Assembly (NCBI GenBank): GCA_035944135.1
Contig: DASZBM010000002.1
Location: forward strand, 124,001 to 188,000
Length of the DNA stretch: 64,000 nucleotides
Direction of reading: 5' to 3'
Source of the DNA: Acidobacteriaceae bacterium
Lineage (GTDB): Bacteria; Acidobacteriota; Terriglobia; Terriglobales; Acidobacteriaceae
Shown: positions 26,671 to 36,238 of the stretch, piece by piece
Layout: every line of letters starts with the position of its first letter
How positions within the stretch are numbered: the first letter of the stretch is position 1
Translations under genes and position numbers: made by a program
The notes under the pieces: model-generated
Told to the model about the DNA's origin: nothing
What the model saw: only the letters and a program-made list of their open reading frames with translations
The model's database searches: none

Positions 26671-29151
26671 ATGAAAGTTGATAAGGACACACTAAAGATG
26701 CCAAACGAGTTTGTGAGCGTAATCCGGCCGACAGGCGAAAGAGAGGGTGAGGAAAAGGTTGACGGGAGCTCGTATCCTGTTCTTCCCGTGCGAGATACGG
26801 TTCTGTTCCCTCACGCCGTGCTGCCCCTGACCGTGGGCCGTGAGAGCTCCATCCAGCTCATTCAGTCCCTCGGCGAGGAGAAGACCATCCTGGTGGTCGC
26901 CCAGCGCGACGCCCGACAGGATGCCCCCCTCGGCACCGACCTGCATTCCATCGGCACACGAGCGACCGTTCATAAGGTCGTAAAGATGCCCAACCAGAGC
27001 CTCTTTGTCTTCACGGAGGGCACGGAGCGCGTGAAACTGACCAACTTCACGCAGGTACAGCCGTTCCTCACGGCCGAGTTCGAGACGATTCACGAGATCG
27101 TGCCTCCGGATTCCGCGGAGCTCGAAGCCCTGCAGCGCAATGTCGTCGGCCAGTTCCGCGAGATCGTCACCTCGTCGCCGACCCTGTCGGACGACCTGCA
27201 GACGATAGCCATCAACATTGAGGAACCGTCGCGGCTCTCCGATTTCATCGCCTCCAGTCTGCCGTTCCTCACAACGGCCGAGCGTCAGGAACTGCTCGAG
27301 ACGGCCGACGTGAAGGCGCGCCTCGAGAAGCTGAACAGCCATCTCGCCAAGGAGATCGAGGTCCAGCAGCTTCGCAACAAGATTCAGAGCGAGGTTCAGG
27401 ACTCGGTGCAGCAGTCGCAGCGTGACTACTATCTCCGCGAGCAGATGAAGGCGATTCAGAAGGAGCTTGGCGATCAGGACGAGACTCAGAAGGATGTCCA
27501 GGAGCTCAAAGAGAAGATCGAAGCTGCGGGCATGCCTGAGGAGGTCAAGAAGGACGCCCTCAAAGAGTTGAACCGCCTCAGCCGCATGAATCCCGCCGCG
27601 GCGGACTACTCTCTCACGCGCAATTACGTCGAGTGGCTCGCGGTCCTGCCGTGGTCGAAGCAGTCCGCAGGCGAAGTCGACATCAAGAAGGCGCAGGAGG
27701 TTCTCGACACCGACCACTACGGCCTCAAAAAGGTGAAGGACCGCATCCTCGACTATCTGAGCGTGCGCCGTCTCAAGCCCGACATGAAGGGTCCGATCCT
27801 CTGCTTTGTTGGCCCTCCGGGAGTGGGCAAAACCTCGCTCGGCCGCTCGATCGCCCGGGCGCTCGGTCGCAAGTTCTCGCGCATTTCGCTCGGCGGCATG
27901 CATGACGAGGCGGAGATTCGCGGTCACCGGCGCACGTACATCGGCGCTCTGCCGGGGCAGATTATTCAGCACCTGAAGCGGGTCGAAGTGCGTGATCCCG
28001 TCTTCATGCTGGACGAGATCGATAAACTTGGCCGCGACTTCCGCGGCGACCCGGCGAGCGCGCTGCTCGAGACGCTGGATCCGGAGCAGAACAATACGTT
28101 CCGCGACAACTACCTCGATCAGCCGTTCGACCTCAGCCACGTGCTGTTTATCTGCACAGCCAACCAGCTGGACACGATACCGGCGCCGCTGCTCGATCGC
28201 ATGGAGATCATCGAGCTCACCGGCTATACCGAGGAGGAAAAGGTCAACATCGCTGAGCGCTATTTGATTCCGCGCCAGATCAAGGAGAACGGAATCTCGC
28301 CCGAAGCGATCGAGTTTCCGACGGAAAGCGTCGCTCTCATTGCCCGTCACTACACGCGTGAGGCTGGTGTCCGCAGGCTCGAGCAGCTCATCGGCACAGT
28401 TGCGCGCAAGACGGCACGCCTCGTCGCCGAAGGCCAGCTTGACCCCGCCAAGGGCGAGAAGCTCGTGATCACCCCGGAGATCGTGCACGAATTTCTCGGC
28501 GGCATCAAGGTTCGCGTGGACACCGAAATCGCCGAGCGCACGAAGCGCCCCGGAGTCGCTGTAGGTCTTGCCTGGACACCCGCCGGCGGCGACGTCCTCT
28601 TCATCGAAGCCAACAAGATGAAGGGTAAGGGCAACTTCTCCATGACCGGCCAGATTGGTGACGTGATGAAGGAGTCCATGCAGGCCGCTCTCACGTGGGT
28701 GCGTTCGAACGCTGCATCCCTTGGACTCGATGAGGACGTTCTCAAGGACACGGACATTCACATCCATGTACCTGCGGGCGCGATCCCGAAGGACGGCCCC
28801 AGCGCCGGTGTGACGATGGCGACTGCCCTCGTCAGCTTGCTGACGGACAAACCAGTTCGCCCGCTGCTGGCCATGACCGGCGAGATCACGCTCAGCGGAA
28901 ACGTCCTTCCGGTCGGCGGTATCAAGGAGAAGTTCCTCGCCGCGAAACGCGCGGGTGTTCGCGATGTCATCCTTCCCATCGACGTGAAAACCAATGTGGA
29001 GGAAGATCTCGCCCCTGACCAGATCGACAACGTCACCATCCACTATGCCTCGCGCATCGAGGACGTGCTCGCCGTCGCTCTGCCTCACACGCAGCAGGAG
29101 ACCGTGCAGGACGAAGAAGTTCGCGAAGAGGTTCTCGCATCCGTGAATTAA
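26671..29151 (+). CDS. lon: ATP-dependent Lon protease
   Basis: 826 residues; LonA type. It unfolds and degrades damaged and regulatory proteins in the cytoplasm. The N-terminal substrate-binding domain (about 35-240) starts with [19 protein letters not shown], then a coiled coil (about 245-310), the AAA+ domain with Walker [10 protein letters not shown] (Lys387) and Walker [11 protein letters not shown], and the peptidase domain with catalytic Ser711 (KDGPSAG) and Lys754 (GIKEK), 43 residues apart as in E. coli. Start could be ATG 26671 or ATG 26698, which has AAGGA upstream. A terminator follows the stop. Confidence 0.96.
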   Translation: MKVDKDTLKMPNEFVSVIRPTGEREGEEKVDGSSYPVLPVRDTVLFPHAVLPLTVGRESSIQLIQSLGEEKTILVVAQRDARQDAPLGTDLHSIGTRATVHKVVKMPNQSLFVFTEGTERVKLTNFTQVQPFLTAEFETIHEIVPPDSAELEALQRNVVGQFREIVTSSPTLSDDLQTIAINIEEPSRLSDFIASSLPFLTTAERQELLETADVKARLEKLNSHLAKEIEVQQLRNKIQSEVQDSVQQSQRDYYLREQMKAIQKELGDQDETQKDVQELKEKIEAAGMPEEVKKDALKELNRLSRMNPAAADYSLTRNYVEWLAVLPWSKQSAGEVDIKKAQEVLDTDHYGLKKVKDRILDYLSVRRLKPDMKGPILCFVGPPGVGKTSLGRSIARALGRKFSRISLGGMHDEAEIRGHRRTYIGALPGQIIQHLKRVEVRDPVFMLDEIDKLGRDFRGDPASALLETLDPEQNNTFRDNYLDQPFDLSHVLFICTANQLDTIPAPLLDRMEIIELTGYTEEEKVNIAERYLIPRQIKENGISPEAIEFPTESVALIARHYTREAGVRRLEQLIGTVARKTARLVAEGQLDPAKGEKLVITPEIVHEFLGGIKVRVDTEIAERTKRPGVAVGLAWTPAGGDVLFIEANKMKGKGNFSMTGQIGDVMKESMQAALTWVRSNAASLGLDEDVLKDTDIHIHVPAGAIPKDGPSAGVTMATALVSLLTDKPVRPLLAMTGEITLSGNVLPVGGIKEKFLAAKRAGVRDVILPIDVKTNVEEDLAPDQIDNVTIHYASRIEDVLAVALPHTQQETVQDEEVREEVLASVN

Positions 29152-29169
29152 GCGGCGCGGATGCTTCTG

Positions 29170-29206
29170 ACAGCCGGGGCGAATCTGCCTCGGCTGTTTT
29201 GCTTTT
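29170..29206 (+). terminator. Intrinsic terminator after lon
   Basis: A 10-bp stem ACAGCCGGGG / CCTCGGCTGT (one G-U pair), 8-base loop, followed by TTTGCTTTT. It lies in the 91-base gap before tsaB. Confidence 0.85.
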
Positions 29207-29242
29207 ACGCTGGAACGAAGCGGCAACGATATCCTGAGAACG

Positions 29243-29911
29243 ATGACCGCAGAGAGCACACTGCTGCTGATCGACACCGTCGGCGACGCACCAGGCGCCG
29301 TGCTGACGCGAGGCGATCGGATCCTTGCCGGCGCGGAGTTCCCGCTGCGCTCCGCCTCCGCTGTGCTGTTGCCCGAGCTCCGCCGCATGTTCTCCGCCTC
29401 CGGCATCTCTCTTCGCGCTCTCAACGGAATTGGAGTCGTCTCCGGTCCCGGCTCGTTCACTGGTGTGCGCACCGGTCTCGCGATGGCCAAGGGTCTCTGC
29501 GAAGTTGCCGGCGTTCCACTCGCCAGCATCTCGCGCCTTCAATTGCTCGCCGAGGCCGCGGGACTCGACGAAGGTTTCGCCTTACTCGACGCCGGCCGTG
29601 GTTCGCTCTACATCCGCGAGCAGCGCCGCACCGAACCTGCGCACGAGTGGCTTGCCACGATTGAGCAATTTGAACGCACTGCTGCCGGCGCGCCGATCGT
29701 TGTTGCAGAGATGCGCACCGCAGAGCTGCTGGCCCAACTTGCGCCCGTCGTCCGGGAGCTTCGGCCCATTGATCTTCTGCGTCCAGTGGAGCGCTGCCTC
29801 GCCGCGGGTGGGACGAACGTCGCCTTTGCCGACGCAAACTATGTCTTGCCGGAGAGTGAGATTTACACTCGCCCACGGCACTCTCCAACAGCCGAGGCGA
29901 AGCAGCACTGA
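29243..29911 (+). CDS. tsaB: tRNA threonylcarbamoyladenosine biosynthesis protein TsaB
   Basis: 222 residues. TsaB is the scaffold partner of TsaD in making t6A37 on ANN-decoding tRNAs. The ASKHA-fold N-terminus is LLLIDT and the hallmark GPGSFTGVRTGLAMAKGL is at about residues 73-90. Length fits the family (about 220-240). The stop codon overlaps the start of rimI by one base (TGATG), so translation is likely coupled, as commonly seen for tsaB-rimI pairs. tsaD and tsaE are not in the window. Confidence 0.92.
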   Translation: MTAESTLLLIDTVGDAPGAVLTRGDRILAGAEFPLRSASAVLLPELRRMFSASGISLRALNGIGVVSGPGSFTGVRTGLAMAKGLCEVAGVPLASISRLQLLAEAAGLDEGFALLDAGRGSLYIREQRRTEPAHEWLATIEQFERTAAGAPIVVAEMRTAELLAQLAPVVRELRPIDLLRPVERCLAAGGTNVAFADANYVLPESEIYTRPRHSPTAEAKQH

Positions 29912-30372
29912 TGGCGCCGCCTGGCATCATTCTCCGTCCTGCGGACGCAACCGATCTGCAGCGGCTTCTCGCTCTGAGCGAGAGTGCTCCCGGCGCACCG
30001 CGTTGGTCGCCGTCAACATGGCAGCAGATTCTTCGTTCCCCCAGCACAACAGCGCGACTGGTTCTCATGGCCGAGTCCGCCAACGAGTGCGTCGGCTTCG
30101 GCGTAGTGGGTCTTGCAGCGGACGTTGCAGAGATCGAGAGCCTCGCCGTCAGCGCAGATTGGCGGCGGCAGGGAGTCGCCCGCCTTCTCTGCTCCCATCT
30201 CCTCAAGTGGGCACACGCGCGGCATGCAACGCAAGCTTCGCTGGAGGTGCGGCTCACGAATATCCCCGCACGCGCCCTGTACGAATCACTCGGCTTTGAA
30301 AAGAATGCCGTACGCCGGGGCTACTATCGCGATCCTGAAGAGGATGCGCTCGTGATGACCATGGTCCTCTAG
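29911..30372 (+). CDS. rimI: Ribosomal-protein-alanine N-acetyltransferase-like GNAT protein
   Basis: 153 residues. The acetyl-CoA loop is [15 protein letters not shown] after the strand [14 protein letters not shown], and the C-terminal motif is [15 protein letters not shown] followed by [15 protein letters not shown], which is characteristic of RimI rather than of a generic GNAT. RimI acetylates the N-terminus of ribosomal protein S18 (known for the family). Start ATG overlaps the tsaB stop. Confidence 0.9.
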   Translation: MAPPGIILRPADATDLQRLLALSESAPGAPRWSPSTWQQILRSPSTTARLVLMAESANECVGFGVVGLAADVAEIESLAVSADWRRQGVARLLCSHLLKWAHARHATQASLEVRLTNIPARALYESLGFEKNAVRRGYYRDPEEDALVMTMVL

Positions 30373-30415
30373 GCAATCCTTCTCCCGGGTGCTCAAACCT
30401 CTCGGCCATCGCGGG

Positions 30416-30421
30416 TATAAT
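30416..30421 (+). promoter_or_regulatory. Candidate -10 box (TATAAT) right before psd
   Basis: A consensus TATAAT lies 9 bases before the ATG at 30431. No good -35 box is seen at 17 bases. If active, the transcript would be almost leaderless. Confidence 0.35.
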
Positions 30422-30430
30422 CGTGTGGCT

Positions 30431-31072
30431 ATGGTGCGTGATGGGCTTTTCTACGGGCTGGCGCTGATCGTCGTCGCAATCATCGTCTGGTTCTCGACGC
30501 ACATTCTTGCGTTGACATTAATTCCGCTGCTGCTTGCGGCCTTCTTCCTCTGGTTTTTTCGCGACCCGCCGCGCACCATCCCACAGGGCGCAGGCGTCAT
30601 CGTCTCACCGGCGGACGGCAAGGTCGAAGAAGCTGACTGGATTGAAACCACCTCCGGCAGCCGCGTTCGCGTGACCATCTTCCTGAATGTGTTCGACGTG
30701 CACGTGAACCGTGTGCCCTCTGAAGGCGTCGTGAGCCTCGTCGAGTATCGCGAAGGCCACTTCCTCAACGCGCTCAAGCCCGAGTCCGCTGTGCACAATG
30801 AGCAGACGCTCGTCACGATAGAGAACGAGCACTACACTATCAGCTTCAAACAGATTGCCGGCCTGCTCGCACGCCGCATCGTGTGCAATCTGCGGGTGGG
30901 CCAACGCGTAGAGCGCGGACAGCGCATGGGCATGATCAAGTTCGGCTCGCGTTGTGACGTACTCCTGCCCGCAAATGTGGAACTGCGCGTCAAGGCAGGG
31001 GATCGAGTGAAGGGCGGAAGCTCTGTGCTCGGTATCGTTTCCATCGCAGGGCAGACGGACGGACGCGGATGA
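30431..31072 (+). CDS. psd: Phosphatidylserine decarboxylase, short (archaeal-type) form
   Basis: 213 residues from ATG 30431; an earlier GTG at 30389 would add 14 residues across the TATAAT box and is less likely. The enzyme turns phosphatidylserine into phosphatidylethanolamine and matures by self-cleavage to a pyruvoyl enzyme. N-terminal membrane segments (about 5-43), then [15 protein letters not shown] and [11 protein letters not shown] as in the family. The cleavage motif is GGSSVLG with the serine at about 197. Its end overlaps pssA by four bases (ATGA), so substrate synthesis and decarboxylation are translated together. Confidence 0.93.
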   Translation: MVRDGLFYGLALIVVAIIVWFSTHILALTLIPLLLAAFFLWFFRDPPRTIPQGAGVIVSPADGKVEEADWIETTSGSRVRVTIFLNVFDVHVNRVPSEGVVSLVEYREGHFLNALKPESAVHNEQTLVTIENEHYTISFKQIAGLLARRIVCNLRVGQRVERGQRMGMIKFGSRCDVLLPANVELRVKAGDRVKGGSSVLGIVSIAGQTDGRG

Positions 31073-31893
31073 GCGCCGAGACCGCGAGGCTTCACCCAAT
31101 TAGGCACGGCATGTATGTTCTGCCGTCGCTCTTCACGGCAGGCAACATCGCCATGGGCTACTACGCGATTCTGCAGAGCATCCGCGGAATCCACACTGGC
31201 GAGTCGGCCTGCTTCGATCACGCCGCCATCGCCATTGTGCTCGCTGGTGTTTTCGATGGGCTCGACGGCCGCATCGCACGTCTTACCAACACCTCCAGCG
31301 CCTTCGGTCGCGAACTCGACTCACTCGCTGACGTGATCACCTTCGGCGTCGCGCCCAGCCTGCTCGCGTATCTCTGGGGCGTACGCCAGGTTGTGCCCTC
31401 CGGCTATCCCATCATCGAAAATCGTGTCGAGCACTTCGGCGCTGTCATCTGCTTTCTGTTTCTCATCTGCGGAGCCTGCCGCCTCGCGCGCTTCAACATC
31501 AGCATTGATCCCAAACCACGCAACCCAGGCCGCCCTGGCCGAAAGTACTTCGTCGGCATGCCCATCCCTGCAGGTGCTGCCGTTCTCTCGGCGGTCATCC
31601 ACTTTGAGGGCGGCTCACCCGTCCACAACGTCTGGCTGTCTGCTCTGTGGATCGCGCTTGTCGCCTTCACCGGCTTTCTCATGGTCAGCAGTTGGCGCTT
31701 CTGGAGCGGCAAGGAGATAGACTTCAGCTCCCGCAGGCCCGGCCGTCTGCTCGTTCTGCTCCTCGTGCTGCTCGCTGTAATCTTCGAGTGGCATCAGTAC
31801 GCGCTCATCGTGATGGCCATGATCTATCTCGTCTCCGGAGTTGGGGCCCGGCTCGCCTATTCCTGGAGCCGCTGTTCCGCCAAAGCCGCTTAG
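31069..31893 (+). CDS. pssA: CDP-diacylglycerol--serine O-phosphatidyltransferase
   Basis: 274 residues, about 6-8 membrane segments. It makes phosphatidylserine from CDP-diacylglycerol and serine. The CDP-alcohol phosphotransferase signature is complete: Asp66-Gly67, Ala70-Arg71, Gly80, Asp84 and Asp88 in the DGxxAR...G...D...D spacing. It overlaps psd by 4 bases and is followed 46 bases later by the Asd-like gene. Confidence 0.95.
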   Translation: MSAETARLHPIRHGMYVLPSLFTAGNIAMGYYAILQSIRGIHTGESACFDHAAIAIVLAGVFDGLDGRIARLTNTSSAFGRELDSLADVITFGVAPSLLAYLWGVRQVVPSGYPIIENRVEHFGAVICFLFLICGACRLARFNISIDPKPRNPGRPGRKYFVGMPIPAGAAVLSAVIHFEGGSPVHNVWLSALWIALVAFTGFLMVSSWRFWSGKEIDFSSRRPGRLLVLLLVLLAVIFEWHQYALIVMAMIYLVSGVGARLAYSWSRCSAKAA

Positions 31894-31939
31894 CAGCAAA
31901 CACCGGCATAACATCTCAAGCACAGAAAGGAGGGCAGCG

Positions 31940-32959
31940 ATGGCGACCAGGCTTCGCGCCGTGATCGTCGGCGCCTCGACGCTGCTCGGCAAGGAACTCA
32001 TCGACGAGCTCAACAGCTCGCACCCGGAATGGGATCTCCGCCTCGCCGACACTCCGGATTCCAGCGGCCAGCTCATCGCCGGCGGGGACGAAGCGCTCGT
32101 CATTCAGCCTCTCACTCCCGAAATCTTCGAAACGTGCGACATCGCTTTCTTCGCCGGCGATCCGCAGATGACCCGCGCACATTGGCATGAAGCCCGGTCA
32201 GCCGGCGCCATCGTCGTCGATCTCACGTTTGCGCTTCAGGACGAACCCGGAGTTGTCATTCGCTCTCCGTGGATCAATGCAGGCGCCACCCCCACCAGCA
32301 GCGCAGCTGTCGTAGTCTCCGCACATCCCGCAGCGGTGATGCTCGGCATCGTCGCCTCGCGCTTATCAGCGGCGTTCAAGGATGTGCACCTCGCCGCGAC
32401 GGTGCTCGAGCCCGCATCGCAGCAGGGAAGCCGCGGCCTCGATGAGATGCATCAGCAGACCGTCAACCTTCTCGCCTTCCACTCGTTGCCGCAGGAGGTC
32501 TACGATGCGCAAGTCGCGTTCAACCTGCGTATCTCCGTCGGCGAATCGGCAAGGCTCGACATGACCCAGATCTCCTCGACGATTCGGCGGCACCTCAAAG
32601 CAATCGCCGGAGACTCACTCGCGTCCGCCATCTCATTCCAGCTCGTCCAGGCGCCCGTGTTTCACGCTTACACGATGTCGGTCTACGCGCAGCTTCCCGC
32701 AGACACAGATGCGTCTGCGGTCGGCCATGCACTCCACGGCGGCCTGGTCCACCTCGCCAATCCTCGCGAAGCAGCACCCACCAATCAGAGCATCGTCGAA
32801 GAGCAGGGAATCGCCATCGCGCTCAACCTGGACACCGCGAGCGCAGAACACATCCGCGGCTTCTGGCTCTGGATGGCCGCGGACAACGTCAAGCTAACCG
32901 CGCGCCACGCTATCGCCTGCGGAGAACTCGCCAAGTCGCATACCGTAAACAGTCAGTAG
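31940..32959 (+). CDS. Aspartate-semialdehyde-dehydrogenase-like protein lacking the catalytic Cys
   Basis: 339 residues from ATG 31940, which has a strong AAAGGAGG site; an in-frame extension upstream into pssA is spurious. The N-terminal Rossmann region AVIVGASTLLGKELIDEL and the overall layout fit Asd and the Asd-like Usg-1 group. Where Asd has the nucleophile in NPNC, this protein reads SAHPAAVML (Ala131-Ala132), so the dehydrogenase reaction seems impossible. The C-terminal domain retains the QLVQAPVFHAYTMSVYAQL strand typical of Asd. Function unknown; a non-catalytic relative is the safest description. Confidence 0.75.
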   Translation: MATRLRAVIVGASTLLGKELIDELNSSHPEWDLRLADTPDSSGQLIAGGDEALVIQPLTPEIFETCDIAFFAGDPQMTRAHWHEARSAGAIVVDLTFALQDEPGVVIRSPWINAGATPTSSAAVVVSAHPAAVMLGIVASRLSAAFKDVHLAATVLEPASQQGSRGLDEMHQQTVNLLAFHSLPQEVYDAQVAFNLRISVGESARLDMTQISSTIRRHLKAIAGDSLASAISFQLVQAPVFHAYTMSVYAQLPADTDASAVGHALHGGLVHLANPREAAPTNQSIVEEQGIAIALNLDTASAEHIRGFWLWMAADNVKLTARHAIACGELAKSHTVNSQ

Positions 32960-32992
32960 CCGCCACTGACTGCGGTACACTCGAAGAGGTGC

Positions 32993-33080
32993 GCCGGGAT
33001 GGCGGAACTGGCAGACGCAGCGGACTCAAAATCCGCCGATCCTTGCGATCGTGGGGGTTCGACCCCCCCTCCCGGCACCA
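32993..33080 (+). tRNA. tRNA-Leu (anticodon CAA), CCA encoded
   Basis: Acceptor stem GCCGGGA/TCCCGGC, D-arm with GGCGGAACTGGCAGACGC, anticodon loop CTCAAAA (anticodon CAA, reads UUG) on stem GCGGA/TCCGC, a long variable arm, T-arm GGGGGTTCGACCCCC, encoded CCA at 33078-33080. Confidence 0.97.
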
Positions 33081-33118
33081 ATAGCGACGCGCTGAAGTTG
33101 CAAGCTCCCATCGTTATC

Positions 33119-36100
33119 TCACCGTTCCGCCGCCGTCGCCTGTGGCGGTTTTGTGCGCTGCATCAGCTCCGGAATGAGCAACAGCACCGCAAGCACCGTA
33201 GTGACCATGCCTCCCACGACCACCCGAGCCAGCGGCTGCTGCGCCTGAGCTCCGATTCCGTTCATCGTGGCCGCTGGGAGAAGACCCAGACCCGCCGCCA
33301 GGCACGCCATCAGAACGGGACGAAGCTCATCAAGAGCCCCAGCCTGAAGTCCATCTGGGCCCGAATTTGTCCGTTGGGAGCGGCGCACACCGGAGAGGAA
33401 GACCACCGCAGCCAGCGTGGCAACTCCCGTCAGGGACGTGAATCCTACCGCGGCCGAAATGCTGAACGGTGTGTGCGTGACGAGCAGCGCCAGCACGCCG
33501 CCAATAGCGCAGTACGGCAGTGTAACGAGCACGATGAGAGCATCGCTCCAGCGCTGAAACTGCAGATACAGCAGAAGGAAGATAACCAGGAGGCTGATTG
33601 GGATAATCACCGCCAGCCTCTGTTGCTCTTTGCGGAGCGAATCGAATTCACCCGCCCAGGCATAGCTGTAGCCCTGGGGGAGGCGAATCTTCTGCTGCAG
33701 TTGCCCGCGAAGATCCTGAATCGTATCGGCGAGATCGCGGCCGCGCACGCTGAACTTGATCGGTATATATCGTCGGCCACCTTCACGGTAGATCATGAAG
33801 CTGCCTTCCCGAATTCCTATATCAGCGACTTGAGAAAGCGCTACACGTCCTCCATCGGACGCTGCTAGTTGAATGTGCCCAATCGCGTCCGTGTTGCTGC
33901 GATCGGCTTCCGGGTACCGAACAGTGATGTCGAACCGACGGTCGCCTTCGATCATCTGCGTGACGGCTGCACCGCCGACCGCGGCCTGGATGGCAGCATT
34001 AATATCTGCGGGCGCGATCCCGTATCGTGCGGCCTCCTGCCGGTTGACGTTGACGATGAGGTCGGGCTGTCCGTTCACCTTGAACACACCAACATCAGTA
34101 ACGCCTTTCACCTGCGTCATGAGACCGGCGATCTGGTCAGCCAGACGCGTGAGTTCGTCCAGGTCGTCGCCGAAGAGCTTGAGTGAGTTCTCGCCCTTGA
34201 CGCCGCTCATCGCCTCTTCAACATTGTCCTGGATTGTCTGCGAAAAGCCGAAGTCGACGCCGGGGTATTTTGAGAAGACCCTCTGCATCTGATCGATCAG
34301 TTTGTCCTTGTTGCCATGAAGCTCAGAGGGCCACTTGTTCTTCGGCTTCAGATCAACTCCAAACTCGATATTGTTGAACGTCGTCACGTCGGTACCATCG
34401 TCCGGACGCCCCAGCTGCGAAACAACCTGTGTGACCTCAGGGAACGACGAGATGTCGGCGCGGAGCTGGTCGGCCATGTCCGACGCCCGTTCGAACGAGA
34501 TGTCCTGCGGCAGGGTGGCCCGTATCCAGAGATTGCCTTCCTCGAGCGGCGGCATAAACTCACCGCCAACTGCGAAGACGAACAGCAGCACCGTGCCGAT
34601 TCCCGTTACGGTCAGGGTGATCCACATGCGCCGAGGCTTGGACATCGTGTGACGAAGAATGCGCTGATAATGGCGCGCGAAGAAGCGGCTCAGCACCGTG
34701 CCTTCGGTCTTCGGATGCGAGTCACTCGACTGGGTCGTCGAAGATTGTTTTGCCCCGGAAGTCTTCGGCGCGAAGACGTCACTGAGCACCGGGGCAAAGA
34801 CCAGAGCGAAGATCAGTGCGCCGGTCAGCGCGAACCCATAGGTGACCGACATGGGCGCGAAGATCTTGCCGGGCACACCCTGCATCGTGAAGAGCGGAAT
34901 AAATGCGACCAGGATGATGAGCGTGGAGAAGAGCACGGGGCGGGCAGCATCTTGTACTCCCTGGACAATGGCCGTCCCCGCTTCCTCCCCCGGAGCGCGA
35001 CGAGTGAGTCGCCGAAAAACATTCTCGAGTACAACGATCGATGCGTCTACAAGGATGCCGAAGTCGATTGCGCCGATCGAAATGAGATTCGCGGAACGGC
35101 CCGTAAGGACCATCATCGAAAATGCAAAGAGTACGGCGAACGGGATAGTGGCGGCAGCGATCAGGGTTGTGCGCAGGTCGCCAATCATCAGCAGGAGGAT
35201 CAGCGTGACCAGCACAAGCCCTGTGACGATCACGTGCTCAACCGTGTGTGTCGTGAGATCGATCAGCTTGGTACGGTCATAGATCGTGCTGATATGCATG
35301 CCGGCTGGCAGCAGTGTGCCGTGATTCAGCTCATTGATCTTTTTCTTCAGTGCGCTCAGGGCCGGCAGGCTCTCTTCGCCCTTCTGCAGCAGAACGATTG
35401 CCTCTATGATGTCGCTCTGTTTGTCGCGGCCCACCTTGCCAAGCCTCGGCTGAAATCCTTCCTTCGTTGTCGCAACATCCCGCAGCAGCACAGGTGTGCC
35501 GTTTTTCTCGGCCACAACGATGTTGTTGATGTCATCGATGTTCTTCAGCAGACCGACGGAACGCACATTGACGTTCTGATCGCCGATCGACAGATAATTA
35601 CCTCCCGCATTGGCGTTGCTGTTCTGCAACGCGCTGATTACGTTAGGCAGCGTGACCCCATACGCAAGAAGTTTGTTCGGGTCCGGTTCCACCTGGTACT
35701 GCTTCGTTGTGCCGCCAAAGGTCGTGATGTCGATGATGCCCGGCACCTGCTTCAGCTCTCGGCGAACCAGCCAGTCCTGCGTTGCTTTCAGATCGTTCAA
35801 CGAGTACGGGCCGGTGAGTTGGTACCGGTAGATTTCGCCAACGGGCGACCACGGCGAAAGTTGGGGCTGCAGGTTACTCGGCAATGTCAGCGTCTGCAGC
35901 CGCGCCAGGACCTCCTGTCGATCGTGGAAGAGATCGCTTGAAAAGCGGAAGTACAGCTTCACATCGCTGAGGCCGAAGATACTGATCGACCTCACCTGCT
36001 CCAGTTCAGGCGTGCCGTTCAGGGTCAGCTCGATTGGCGCAGTGACTTGCTGCTCCATCTCCTCCGCCGACCACGCCGGGTTCTGAGTGATCACCTCGAC

Positions 36101-36238
36101 GAGCGGAGGCGAGGGATCGGGATAGGCTTCGATGTCGAGCTTGAGCGCGCCATAGACTCCGGCGGCCAGTCCAGCTGCCAGCAGGATCAGAACTACCGTG
36201 CGGTACCGCAAAAGTGCTCTCAGGAATGCAGCCATCAT
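33119..36238 (-). CDS. RND heavy-metal efflux pump, inner-membrane subunit (CzcA/CusA family)
   Basis: 1039 residues. The proton-driven transporter of a tripartite metal exporter. Twelve membrane segments in two halves with large periplasmic loops; ALKLDIEAYPDPSPP near the start and the fourth-segment motif IDFGILVDASIVVLEN are typical of the HME group of RND proteins (DFG...D...EN). CzcA (Zn/Co/Cd) and CusA (Cu/Ag) cannot be told apart safely by eye. Its ATG overlaps the stop of the adaptor gene by one base. The stop is 38 bases from tRNA-Leu on the opposite strand. Confidence 0.92.
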   Translation of the reverse strand: MMAAFLRALLRYRTVVLILLAAGLAAGVYGALKLDIEAYPDPSPPLVEVITQNPAWSAEEMEQQVTAPIELTLNGTPELEQVRSISIFGLSDVKLYFRFSSDLFHDRQEVLARLQTLTLPSNLQPQLSPWSPVGEIYRYQLTGPYSLNDLKATQDWLVRRELKQVPGIIDITTFGGTTKQYQVEPDPNKLLAYGVTLPNVISALQNSNANAGGNYLSIGDQNVNVRSVGLLKNIDDINNIVVAEKNGTPVLLRDVATTKEGFQPRLGKVGRDKQSDIIEAIVLLQKGEESLPALSALKKKINELNHGTLLPAGMHISTIYDRTKLIDLTTHTVEHVIVTGLVLVTLILLLMIGDLRTTLIAAATIPFAVLFAFSMMVLTGRSANLISIGAIDFGILVDASIVVLENVFRRLTRRAPGEEAGTAIVQGVQDAARPVLFSTLIILVAFIPLFTMQGVPGKIFAPMSVTYGFALTGALIFALVFAPVLSDVFAPKTSGAKQSSTTQSSDSHPKTEGTVLSRFFARHYQRILRHTMSKPRRMWITLTVTGIGTVLLFVFAVGGEFMPPLEEGNLWIRATLPQDISFERASDMADQLRADISSFPEVTQVVSQLGRPDDGTDVTTFNNIEFGVDLKPKNKWPSELHGNKDKLIDQMQRVFSKYPGVDFGFSQTIQDNVEEAMSGVKGENSLKLFGDDLDELTRLADQIAGLMTQVKGVTDVGVFKVNGQPDLIVNVNRQEAARYGIAPADINAAIQAAVGGAAVTQMIEGDRRFDITVRYPEADRSNTDAIGHIQLAASDGGRVALSQVADIGIREGSFMIYREGGRRYIPIKFSVRGRDLADTIQDLRGQLQQKIRLPQGYSYAWAGEFDSLRKEQQRLAVIIPISLLVIFLLLYLQFQRWSDALIVLVTLPYCAIGGVLALLVTHTPFSISAAVGFTSLTGVATLAAVVFLSGVRRSQRTNSGPDGLQAGALDELRPVLMACLAAGLGLLPAATMNGIGAQAQQPLARVVVGGMVTTVLAVLLLIPELMQRTKPPQATAAER

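Noticed and set aside
26692-29529. 945-codon open frame on the minus strand opposite lon
   Set aside because: It is antisense to lon, which has complete motifs on the plus strand; the translated product is His/Arg/Leu-biased and matches nothing.
32999-33868. 289-codon open frame starting MAELADAADSKSAD
   Set aside because: It runs through tRNA-Leu(CAA) and then antisense to the RND pump gene; this is a well-known false frame made by leucine tRNA genes.
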